Assembly: GCA_026724425.1 (NCBI GenBank)
Contig: JAIUCV010000003.1
Coordinates: 48,300,477 to 48,364,476, forward strand
Direction: 5' to 3'
Length of the DNA stretch: 64,000 nucleotides
DNA from: Erythrophleum ivorense
Taxonomy: Eukaryota; Streptophyta; Magnoliopsida; Fabales; Fabaceae
Below the pieces are notes generated by a model. The model was not told the origin of the DNA. It worked only from the letters and a program-made list of their open reading frames with translations, and did no database searches. This document shows, in pieces, positions 1 through 10,631 of the stretch. Position numbers and translations under genes: made by a program. Positions within the stretch are counted from its first letter, which is position 1; every line of letters begins with the position of its first letter.

Positions 1-545
1 CTATAGGTTCCATATTATGACTTAAAGAAGCAACAAGTAGTTAGGCTCTTCAAATGGATTATGTGATGGCTCTAAGAGGTTCAAATGGAGTTAAGAACCA
101 TAGATGTAAGGAAAGAATGGAGCCAAGATCATGGATTATGGGTGTTGCTTCATTAGGTAAATTATGGAACCATAAATGAGCTAAAGGAACAATCTAGCTT
201 TTAAAATGAATCTGTGGCTTTAGAAATTGTTCCAAGAGTGTAATTGGCTTTCATATTATGTGTCTAGGCCAAAGGGACCAAGTCTCACACCCTTGTGAAT
301 GTGTGGTCGAGGGAGAGGAAACAAAATCAAGGAGAAAAGTGTGTTGTTGTGCACCAAGGTAGCTCTCTCTTCTTTCTCTCATGCGTGAGTGGATGTTAAT
401 CTTGTCTTTGAATGTGTGTATGTATGTTTTACACCATGAAAAATGTTTTAGCATGTATCTATATGCCATGGTACCGTGATTTTATACTATGCACTTAAAT
501 GATGCTTTATGAATATGTTTTGGTTTGCTTGAGTATGATGAAGCC

Positions 546-690
546 AAAAGTCCTTTACCTAAGGTGACAATGAGCCAAAAGTCCCCAAGAATGGGTGTGA
601 CAAAGCCAAAAGTCTCTAAAGAGTGAGGCTTAGTCAAAAAATCCTTTAAGAAAATAGGCGAGGCAAGTCTAAAATCCCCCAAGAGAAGTG
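546..690 (+). repeat. 31-bp tandem array of LTR-A (copy A1)
   Basis: Units containing AAAAGTCC start at 546, 577 and 608, exactly 31 bases apart, followed by two decayed units near 637 and 670. This is the A1 version of the array seen in every well-preserved LTR-A copy. Confidence 0.8.
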
Positions 691-1596
691 GATGTGGCTA
701 AACCATCTTCTTGGCAAACCTATGTATACTTTATATGACTTCTTAAGTATAAGAAATGTTTTATATATGATTATACACTCCATGATATCTATGCATACAT
801 TTTTAGATTTGAATTTGCATCATTTATGTGCGTTGAAAGGGAGAAAAGTTATTGGGATTCCTAGAATCTCATTCCTTCCTCCCCATTGCCTAACATGTCC
901 AGGTAGACTAAGTGAACCAAGGAATGGGAGCCACCAAGCTTGAAGAAGAGAGATTGACGAGAAAGTGTACTATTTTGCTTACTCTATAATCATTTTGATG
1001 GCATGTAATGTAATTCAATGATGAATATATTGCATAACCACTTGATCATATGTAAATATATAAATACTTGATGTATATGTGAGAATTGATGTCACTTGAA
1101 TGATATAGTGAAATTTTGAAATGGAATGCCATGGAAAAGCTTATGTATTCTTATGTATACCTTGGGTTGAGAGTATGAGTTTATGAAATCTGGATTTGTG
1201 CATCTTTGAGACATGTTTAATAGACCATTTTGGTACTTTTCCAAGTACTCAAGTGGCCATGAAAGCCTTGGAAGCAAATTTGACCCTTTGGTGACCCTTT
1301 AAGAAGCATAAAAGAGCCATTTTGCAAACCTTAGCACATTCTAAACAAATGAACGAATTCTCTCATAAAATTTAGTATACATATAGATCTTGTGACAACC
1401 CTACCTTCTAATCATTGTAATTATAGTTAAATGTATGATTATTAATTAATGATTAAGGTTTGAAGTCGTTATATTTTCCCACACTACGAAAATATGAGGA
1501 AATTTGAATCTTGATGTTAGGGTCATCACCATACCACCACAACAAAACAAAATTTGCATAAACGAAATCCTACTCCCATAAGGGGTTCATGATTCA

Positions 1597-1965
1597 GCCG
1601 TCCAACCTATGTGGCACCGCGGCGGAAATGCCTCCTGGAACTACTGCTTAATTCCCAAGATTCTCGCCTCGGCGCAATGTATTTGCGCCGCGGCGAGTTT
1701 TGCTTCTGTCCAACCCTTATTTTATTTTCTCGACTCGCGCCACGGCAGGACATACTGCACCGCAGCTAGTTTTGGTTTTGTTACCCTCCTGGGTGATTTT
1801 TTTTCGCTCGGCGCCGCGGCGAGATTTCTCAAGCAGCGGCGCGCCTCGCCACTGTCACTCCCTAGGCCAATTTATTTCCCTTGCACCGCGGCGAGATTTG
1901 TTGTGCCGCGGCGCCTTTCGGCTCTGTCTCTCATTTAGCTGCGGCGAAGCCTTCTTAGCCGTTGC
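1597..1965 (-). repeat. Phased GCCGCGGC motif array of LTR-B (copy B1)
   Basis: Twelve variants of the octamer GCCGCGGC occur at 1597, 1616, 1666, 1687, 1739, 1759, 1813, 1833, 1885, 1905, 1938 and 1958. They fall into pairs 19-21 bases apart, and successive pairs start 69, 73, 74, 72 and 53 bases apart. The core CCGCGG is a perfect palindrome. The array is the most GC-rich part of the window and lies about 200-575 bp from the 3' end of the LTR in its sense orientation. Confidence 0.85.
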
Positions 1966-2770
1966 GGGACTCCTTCCTGTGACCACATTACCCAAATTTC
2001 CCCCCTTACACTCCCAATCTCATCTTAGGAACTCTCTAGGTCCACCTTCCCTTGTTTTATGTGATCCTAATGGTGTTTATCTACCCTATTTACTCATCAA
2101 TCCATTCATTACCATTGTAAAACTTAAATGCTACTTCCTACTTATCCAACTAGCTCATATCAGCAAATTCATGAATATATAATAGCAAGAACACAGGCAT
2201 TAACAGTAACTTACATTCCGTACAATTTCCATAGTGATTTTCATTCAATAATAGCTTACCTCCAAGGCACCATATGACTACAATTTCCATATAGTAATCC
2301 ATATCACAATTTCAGCAAAACTACATATATTTAATGTTATAAGTTCATACATTAATATTCACTATAATGAGACTTGAATCCTTAACGGTTACATTTCAAT
2401 CAAACAAAATATGAATGCTTACACTTGGCAACATGATTACATGATGATGCTATGTAAACTAATAACAAAATTGCATCTACCCTATTCTACTCAGACCAAG
2501 TGTAGCTCCCCACACCCTGCCTCAGCTCATGGATGTTCATCCACTTGCTTACCCTTATCCTTACCCGAGGAACTTTCACCTGAAATATTAATCCCATAAA
2601 ACGAGGTGAGAAATAAATCTCAGTAACCAAAACAATTCCATCATATATCCAATTTAATTAGCATATAAGCGTGAATCAAAATCAACATCAGAATTATATC
2701 CATCATAACAGCAAATGAAACAATTAGGTTATCATGATTACTATCCCATACTAGTAATCATATTATCACA

Positions 2771-2945
2771 TGTTAAAGGCCATTAACACCGGGAGAGGCC
2801 CGTCCACGGCACCCACTCCCTATTGAGCACAACCGGGCCTTAGTGCATCTGGGTTTGATCATAACCCGGTGCTCGATCAAAGCACATGCACGGGTGGGAG
2901 CCGCACCACAGCTCCACCATGGACTCACAAGGTCCAATCACAATT
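2771..2945 (-). repeat. Conserved ~170-bp block within LTR-B (copy B1)
   Basis: This GC-richer block, with 'gggagaggcccgtccac' near 2792 and 'caccatggactcacaagg' near 2916, is clearly matched in B2 (13681-13850, opposite strand) and B3 (22292-22465). It is better conserved than the surrounding LTR, suggesting a constrained or younger segment. No function is recognised. Confidence 0.7.
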
Positions 2946-5432
2946 CAACAGATAGCCAATCAATTCATTCAACATTTCAAATCATTCATATATAGCAACA
3001 TATGAAATTAAATCAAATATATACATGGAATTGATATAAACCTGGTTACCTTACTTGTAGACACTTGCAACAGTCACCAATGGTGCAGAAATCCTCCTAT
3101 AACCATAGCATCATATAATTACTACTCTAATTCATTATTAACAGTTACAATCAATAACCAAAGAATTTAAGATGCTAATGACTACCTAAGAATCACTTAC
3201 CCAGCCACTATAAGTCCCAACTTTGGATTAAATTGTCTTCCACCAGAAAACTCAATGTTCCACCCAAAATCCTAAGTAAATTCGTACATAATTAATACCC
3301 ATTTTACAAATTAGCTATGGGGGTCTCAAATTAACAAATGAAGCACTAAAATGGAGGGTTTAAACTCACCCAAGGTCAGCCCTAACCTCGACCTACGAAT
3401 TTCACCAAGAAAATCCCCAAACACCCTCATTTCAAATTTTGAGTAGGATGAAAATGCTCCAAATGAAAAACTAATCTAGCCAAATTAAAGAGGAAGATGA
3501 GGGGATTAAGTTGTATAACTATTACCTTGGCTAAATCTTGCTCTAAATATGAGAAAATGCCAAATCTTTGCCTCAAACCCTAGCCTCCTTCTCAACCTCC
3601 GAATTTTGCTTCTTGAGTTTTATGTTTCAGCAAGTGGGAGGAAGGGGCTGATGCATTAGGGTTTTAGGTGGGTTTAAGTTGGGTCAAAGATGGGTCATGG
3701 GTTGCTCCAAGGTCTAACTTCATTTGAGCTACAGATTTTAGCTTATTGGGCCAGTTTTAAAGTGTTGTGCTGCAGAATTTGTTGGGCCAGTTCTTGTCCA
3801 TTAGGTTGCTGAAGTTTAATTAAGTTTGGGCCAAGTTTGAGAAGCTCAAGAATGTGGGTCTGCACAAGGGTTATTGGCCCACATAGAGGAGTCTATACAA
3901 GGTGGATTTTGGGCCTCCATCACACTAAATTGGGTTGGGTCTGCACCTAACCAATTGGGCCCCCATTAGCCTTTTCTCATGATCCATTAATTTAAGCCTA
4001 GATAGAATTTCTATCCCAATTAAATCTTAAACCCATATTAATTACGCTTAATTAATCTAATCCATGATTAATACCTTAATTAATTATGGGGTGTTACAGA
4101 TCTCATCTAGAACTTTTTGGAAAGCTAAAGACCAGATTATTTGGAGCTCTATAGAATTAATTATGAATTTTTAAAGTTGCCAAATTTTAGCTATTCTGAT
4201 ATAGTTACTACTCATATGATCAATTTCTTCTCCTGTGTCATTTAAGGGCCAAATGGTGTCCAATGCTCATGAAATTTTACTGGCATAAACTAAATATGAT
4301 AAGCTATCTATGGCCACTGAGATCACCCAATTGGATGTCTGAGCAAGGAGATATGAATTTTTGAAGCTTTGTGGTAGTATTAGTAGCGCTAGGTGAGTTT
4401 GGGTATGGTTCCATAGATTTCTAGTATCTATACATTCTTATTTTGGTCTAGACTTATTTTTACCATAAAGTAGACATCTGTAGCTTTCTAGAATAGTATA
4501 GTGTGCTTGATTTTAATTTTTTTAGAATTAGTTATGATTTTCTAAAGTTGATGACAGAAATTTGGCCCATGAATCTGAGGCTGAACATGTGATTTTTATG
4601 TATATGGTTCATGAGCTCGAGTTTTTGGCCATACCTTGAGATGGTTTTGAGTTGTATGTGTGTATTTAAATAGGAAAATGAGATGGATGAGTCCATATGG
4701 TTCACGGGACATGAAATGAAAATTTTATCCATGACGAAACACAAAATAATCTATTATTTAATTGCATTTTTCTTGAGAAAGTGTTCTTGACAAAGGAAAT
4801 ATGCTTGGAATGATATGAGATAGGCTAGAAGAATATGGTGTTACATTCAACCAAAAACAATAAGTCATTTAAGTGAACATCTATGAACAAGTGGGCTGGA
4901 TGCAATTAATGCAATGTATGACTTCATTAATGACAATGACAAGGATGTGTCCACTAATGAAGGAGATGTAAAAGACTTACTTAATGAGGATGAAATGGAT
5001 GAAACTGAAACTAACCATGATTAAATAAAAGCTTGTGGTAGTTTGTGACTCACTATATTTACTTTGGAATAACTTTACACTTTGTCAACTACTTAATTTT
5101 GTATATGAACTATTATATCTCACACTATATTCTCATTATTGCAAGGAATGTCAATTGTTAGACACAAATGGGGAAGATGATAAGGCAAAAGAGTCAACAT
5201 ATGTGGTAGTAGATGGGGGAGGCACAATGACCTGGGTGTAATGACATCACTTTTACATTTGCAGGGACCATTGATAGTAGATGTACTTATGCATCAATCT
5301 ATTCCACAGATAACATTGTCAATGAGACAAGAAGAACATGACACTTCCCCACACATGCAATTGTCTCTCTTTTAGAATAGTGTAGGTATAGTTTAATGTA
5401 TCTAGTATACTTATAGTTTGACTCTTTGTAAG

Positions 5433-5470
5433 ATATATATATATATGTATGTATGTATTTATGTATGTAT
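5433..5470. repeat. AT / GTAT microsatellite
   Basis: A short run of AT dinucleotides passes into GTAT tetranucleotides. It lies in apparent non-coding sequence between decayed exon-like segments. Confidence 0.9.
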
Positions 5471-5521
5471 TAACGTTTAACTATTTTCTTATTTTCACAT
5501 GTCTTAACTTCTTGTAGCATT

Positions 5522-6842
5522 ATTAAGAAGCGTAGGGGAAGTACAAATTATATCAATCAATGTTAAGATAAAATATAGTTTGAATATCATGATCGATGTG
5601 CTTAAAAAGATTGAGAAGGCTATTGGCAAAAAGGCTTAAGATCACTATCTTATTTAGAGATGACACTTGGCCTAATATTTTTACAATATATAAAGAAATC
5701 ATGTTGTTGAAAGTGAAGCTAATAAGTTACATTTGCATTGCAAACAAATTCTTTCCATTGACAATACTAACTATTTATGTTTGCAACTCGTAAAATAAAT
5801 TTCAGGTTTGTGATGGTTGATTGGAGTTGTTGATGAAGGGTATTTATGTTGATGTTATGCAATGACTCTTTAGGAATTAGAAAAGTAAATTGCACACTGT
5901 AGTCAAGAAGTTAGATACTAAAAAGGAGAAGCATCTAGCTTGGTTGAAAGAAGTGAGCATTGAATATTGGGAGTGGCTACTATAGCATTAGGAGTTTAAG
6001 GATTTTAACATATTATGGTCTTACAATACTTTAGTATGACTATAGTTACTTACACAAAGTTTTACTTAGCTGATTTGTTCACTAACAATGCTTTTTACTT
6101 AACTATAGAAAGCAAGTAAAAGAAATACAATAAATAGGGGAAAGAAGCTAATGAAGCATACATATGGGGCATGGTCATTTGTAGAGGTAAAGGAGTCATT
6201 GGTGACCATGTCTTCTTCTTTTTCCTAGGTTACAGGGAAAAGAGCTAATAATGCACATAAAATTTTTTGGAGAAATCTTGTTGCTATAAAGAAGGCAAAA
6301 CCCAATATGGTGTGAAAGGTATAACATACCTATTGGACAAAGATAGGGAAGGTAGTATAGGTAGACCTAAAGTTATAAGAGATTCACGTAACTTTTAGAC
6401 ATCTTTTAACTTTTAAAGTTTATTGAATTATAGTTTTATTATTAATGGTTTTAATATATTATGTTAATTAACTACAAGGGTGCCTTTACAATCTTGTTCT
6501 TTAGCAATAATCATCAAATGTTGAAACCTGCATGACTAGAGATGAGATTCTATCTTTTATATTAGGTGAACGATTAGGGTTTGTGCATGACAAAGGGCAT
6601 GGGAAGATACCCTTGAAAAAGAGAACCATTAACCAAGTTGATATGGAGACCCACGTGTATTCTATGATAAATCAAGTTTAAGAAGAGATGGAATTGAAAT
6701 AAGTGGAGGATTATTCTCAACTAGCGTAAAAGATGAGGAAGAATTAGAATGAAAGTTACAAGAGTATCAAGCCCAGATAGCACAACAGGTGCAAGCCAAA
6801 ATTTATGTGCAAATGGCCAACTCAATGGCCACATTCCAATAG
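5522..6842 (+). pseudogene. Decayed CACTA (En/Spm) Transposase_24-type gene
   Basis: Several plus-strand segments resemble, in order, the plant Transposase_24 (TNP1-like) proteins of CACTA transposons. Near 5524 is a basic KKRRGSTNY segment. At 5869-5984 are FRN*KSKLH, where a stop sits where a Trp is usual, and VSIEYWEWLL. At 6109-6216, just after a TATAG splice-acceptor-like site, are KASKRNTINRGKK and KHTYGAWSF. At 6535-6679 are DEILSFILGERLGFV and GHGKIPLKKR. A Gln-rich EYQAQIAQQVQAK segment ends at 6842. The N-R-K / HT-G-SF / LGER-G order is typical of the family. AT-rich gaps between the segments look like introns. In-frame stops and missing segments show that it is dead. Assignment rests on motif memory, not a database search. 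Confidence 0.6.
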
Positions 6843-7489
6843 GTATATCGCACACTTCTCTTCCTTTTTTCAACAATGAAAAGTCTTTAAGGAAATGTAA
6901 CATCCGATTCTTTGAAAATGAGAGAAAATATGAGAAACGTAACATACGGTTTCTCCGTCAACAAACCAAATTCACCAGATATAAAAGGAAGTCCCCAGAA
7001 ATGAATTAGTTAAGGTCCTAAAAAATTTGGAAAGTATTCTAGACTCCTAAAAATGAGAATCCCAGGTTTAGATAGAAAGAAAAATGGAGCTAGAATGAAG
7101 AAACAATTTCTTACGAAAAGCTTACGAAACATAATGGTGTTTTCGTAATTTTGAGAAATTTTAAAATTCACACAGGAGTGCTTTTTAAATGAAAAGTTTG
7201 CATTCCCCAGGATTCTCAGAGGCCCTAAAAATTATGGAAAGCCTTGGGACAGTTAAATCCCTTTCGGTAGATGTTTTCTAACGTCGGTGTGCTCGAACTT
7301 TAACAAATTTGTTCGAGAAGGTTTTAGCTCCAATTTGAGTCATTCCAAAGGAATTTTACTAAATTGGGAACCTAAATTTCATAATGGAAAAAGATGGTTC
7401 TAAAAAAGGAGCTAAAACGAAGGAGAAACGAAAATGCCAAGAACGAAGGGCAAAATGGGAATTTTTGAAAAGTGTAACTTCCTCCCACC

Positions 7490-7500
7490 TATATATATGA
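7490..7500 (+). promoter_or_regulatory. Probable TATA box of LTR-A (A2)
   Basis: TATATATATGA lies 594 bp from the LTR start, followed by a pyrimidine-rich stretch and an AAACCCTAG motif common in plant 5' leaders. TATA-like sequences sit at the matching place in A7, A9, A10 and A11. Confidence 0.65.
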
Positions 7501-8821
7501 TGTGCTCTTCTTCTCCCTTCATTTTGCACGACCAAGTTCTGCCCAAAACCAGAGGAAAACCCTAGGGAGAGTGGCGTACAAGAGGAAGGCAAGGAGGAGG
7601 AGAAATTAAAGGCTTAAAGTATGAAAATTTAGTAGTTTTTCATGCTCTTTCTCTTCCAAACCTCCTCTCCTTCATTCTTCTTTATTTCCTATAATTATAA
7701 TGAAGTATATGGATCTGTTTTAAAGGAGAAATTGAGGGAAAAATTCGAATTTGAAGAGAGGAGCTCAAAGGACACAAGATTCAAGTGAGAAAAAGCAAGA
7801 AAACAATGTAAATCTTGCATCCCATGGTAGCTACTCCTCCCTCCTTCTTCTCCATATTTCGCCCCATGTATGTAGATGCTAGAGGGCTAGAATTTTGAGG
7901 GGAACCAAGGGTGAATTCCATGAATTTAAGGGAGGAGAGTAAGAATATGCAAAGAAATTCAAGAAAAGGCTATGGATTTTCAAGATAGCAAACCTAGGGT
8001 TTCATGGGTTCCCTTGAAAATCTAATTTGTTATAATTATTCCTAGGTCTAAATGAATGTTTCAATGAGTTTCTAAGATCCCTAGGAGTCTCCCCATATGC
8101 ATCTTCCATGTAGAAAACAAAGCAAACTCCATGGAGGACTAAAGGAGACATAGGCTCGGCCTAAGGGGATGAGACACCTAGGGAGAGTTTCAAAATTTTC
8201 TAAGCCCATTTTTTAGTCATATATGATGAATGAATATGATGAGAAGCCTTGGAAAAAATTTAAGAAGCATAGAAAGTGAGATGGTGCTTTATGTTCCATA
8301 ATATGACCTAAAGATGCAACATGTAGTTAGGCTCTTAGTTTTGATTGTGCGATGACTCCAAGAGGCTTAAAAGGAGTCAGGAATTATATTTGAAAGGAAA
8401 GAATGGAGCTTAGAATTTATTTGAGGGGTGTTGCTTCATTAGGTGAATTATGAAACCATAATGAGATTTATAGATCAAGTCAGAATTCAAGCAAGTTGGG
8501 TGGCCTAAAATTTATTCCATGAACCTAATTGGCTTCCATAAATTGTGTTTAGGCCAAAAAAAATCATCCTCACACTTTTGTATGTGTGTGGCCGAAGCAA
8601 GGAAGGAAATTTCAAGAGAAAAAGTGTATGTTTGCTTCCAAGGTAGCTCTCTTCACCTTCTCTCATGCATGGATATATGCTTAGCTTGTCTTAGAATGCG
8701 TTTATATATATTTTCAAGCCATGAAAAGTATGCTAGCATGATTTTATATGCCATGGTTTCATGATGACATATTATGTGTTTAAATGATGTTATGATGTAT
8801 GTTTGAGTTGGCATGAGTGTG

Positions 8822-8995
8822 GTGAGGCCAAGGACCCTTAGTCATGGTGAGGATGAGCCAAGAACCCTTAAGTTTGGTTGAGACAAAGCAAAGAGTCTCC
8901 TAAAAGCAAGATGGGCTCCCAAGAGCATGGTTGAGTCCAAGAATCTCTTAAAGAATGAGTGAGGCAAGTCCAAAATCCATAAGTAAATGGGTGAG
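8822..8995 (+). repeat. 31-bp tandem array of LTR-A (copy A2, decayed)
   Basis: Units of the form 'gaggccaagnaccctta' repeat at about 31-base steps. Most have lost the AAAAGTCCC core (for example CCAAGGACCC and CCAAGAACCC), matching the variant seen in A9 and A10. Confidence 0.65.
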
Positions 8996-10631
8996 GCCAA
9001 CCCACTTGCTTGGCAAGCCTATGTATGCTATGTATGACTTTTTCAAATGCTAAGAATGCTTCTTGAATGATTGCACATGTCCATATGCCATACATGCATT
9101 TCTGAGACTTGTTTTGCATGCATTATGTATGATTGAATAGGAGATGAGCTATTGGGATTTTTTGAATCTCATCTCCTCCTCTCCAATGTTCTAACATGCT
9201 AAGTGGACCAAGAGAGCAAGGTAATGGAAGCCAACTCCTTGGGAGAAGAGAGTGGGACATTAAAGTGCATGGATTTGGCTACTTTAAAGCCATGTGAATG
9301 GCAAATTTTGTAATCCATGGTAGTATGTGTTCTATAAGGTTATGAATATGTACAAATATGTTAATGTATCATGTATGAATGAGAGACTATGGCATGTGAA
9401 TACTAGAATGTAAAATGAGTATGAAATGACCATTTTTGCTTCTTGAAAGTTTGATGCACTAGTGTATATGTGGAAGTGGCATAGCCAAAATGAGATGCAT
9501 GGAGTTTGGGACCCTTTGGGCAGCTCATACAAGTCCTAATTATGCTTTTAGAATTGCCCAAGAGGTGCCAAATCCCAAGGAAAACTATTTGGATATTTTG
9601 GCATCCTATACAGAGCCAAAATTGACCATAATAGAACCCTATATCACTTTTTGTCCAAATGAGCTCTTCTTGATCTGAGATTTGGCATGAAATTAGAGCT
9701 TGTTGAGATATTTTTGGGAAGATAAAGAACAAAATTTTTGGAGTTCTACAAAATATTTGAAGAATTTTCAAAGTTGGGAAATTTTCTGATTTTGGTCGTG
9801 TCATTGTTCATACTGGTTCGAAAATGAAATCTGTCACACGGAGCTCAAATGATGTCCAATTGCCACAAAATTTTATACAGAGAAACTAGACATTCCCAAA
9901 GACTTGTACAACTGGACGCACCTCATTTGAATGTCTAGGGAGGAAGATATGAATTTTCAAAAAATCTATCTAGTATCAGGAATTCCAGCCAACCTCAGTT
10001 ACTATTTGATTGGATTTCGAGGTCTGAACGTGCTTGAATTGGTCTGGAGTTATTTTTCTCCTATCTATAACATTCACAGCTTTCCATATTGGTATCATGT
10101 GCATGGATTGGATTTTTTTAGAATTAATTGGATATTTTTGAAATTTGCTGTAGAATTCTATGATGGCACCAGTGGACAGCCTGACCTCTAGACCATTTCG
10201 AATGTCAAATGTCCTCTGTGTTGGATGTTATGGTATGGAAATATTTTTAGCATGAAGTAGATATGTGTAGCTTTTTAGAATGGCCAAGAATATATGATTT
10301 CAATTTTCTAGAATTAGTTATGATTTTCCAAAGTTGTAATAGAAAAGTGGAGAAGTCTGGTTGAAAATATGTATGTATTTTTCAAACTTCCCTTCTAGTT
10401 CCATGAGTTGTAGGCCACTTTTTATGATGCAAATGAGTTGTATTCATGTAATTAAATATGAAACTATGATACATAAGCTTATATGGTCCACAGAATATCG
10501 AATGAAAAATTTATATGTGACGTAACGCTAAAATATTCATTATTTTATACTATTTTCTTTGCTTTTCCATGAGTTACATGATGTGAAGCATGAGAATAGC
10601 ATGAGATAAGCTAGGAAGTTATGGTGTTATA

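Larger units (their letters stand above)
1391..4098 (-). mobile_element. LTR-B copy B1, solo LTR
   Basis: A 2708-bp insertion runs from TGTGACAACC to GTGTTACA and is flanked by the identical 5-base duplication GATCT (1386-1390 and 4099-4103), so the boundaries are firm. TG...CA ends, no internal domain and one duplication pair indicate a solo LTR. I place it on the minus strand for two reasons. Read that way it starts TGTAACACCCC, as many plant Ty3/gypsy LTRs do. Also, an 'aaaccctag' block followed by CCAAGGTAATAG falls about 500-580 bp from the start, as in LTR-A. It holds a GC-rich motif array and a conserved block, listed separately. The longest open frames (1609-1938 and 1700-2182) are by-products of the GC-rich array. 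Confidence 0.9.
1..4845 (+). mobile_element. LTR-A copy A1, 3' portion, interrupted by LTR-B copy B1
   Basis: This is the downstream part of a Ty3/gypsy-type LTR of family A; its start lies left of the window. It is recognised by the same ordered landmarks as the complete copies: the CAAGGTAGCTCTC motif near 353, the CCAAAAGTCC tandem units from 546, the 'agctattgggattc...gaatctca' block near 857, and the terminal GGTGTTACA ending at 4845. The sequence breaks at 1390 and resumes at 4099 across an inserted LTR-B with a GATCT target duplication; joined there, it matches the uninterrupted stretch near 56755. After 4845 comes TTCAACC rather than a tRNA primer-binding site, so this is a solo or 3' LTR. 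No gene is present. Confidence 0.85.
4846..6895 (+). other. Older non-LTR sequence hosting CACTA transposase remnants
   Basis: This stretch lies between the end of A1 and the start of A2 and has no LTR-A, -B or -C similarity. Near 4910-5023 a short plus-strand frame runs into an acidic tail rich in Asp, Glu and Asn before a TAA; I do not recognise it. From about 5520 it contains the CACTA-type transposase pseudogene listed separately. Its last five bases, GGAAA, are the target duplication of A2, so the same locus resumes at 10632. Confidence 0.6.
6896..10631 (+). mobile_element. LTR-A copy A2, solo LTR
   Basis: A complete 3736-bp LTR runs from TGTAACATCC to GTGTTATA and is flanked by the duplication GGAAA (6891-6895 and 10632-10636). 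There is no primer-binding site or internal domain, so it is a solo LTR left by recombination. It has a strong TATA box at 7490, a splice-donor-like CAAGGTAGCTCTC near 8636, a decayed 31-bp array (8822-8995), and short open frames at 8519-8764, 9490-9678 and 9931-10191 that recur in other LTR-A copies. The terminal CA has become TA, as in A3 and A10. Confidence 0.95.

Noticed and set aside
1609..2182. Overlapping open frames of 109 and 160 codons in B1
   Set aside because: They run through the GC-rich motif array of LTR-B. Length comes from repeat composition, and the matching frames are absent in B2 and B3.
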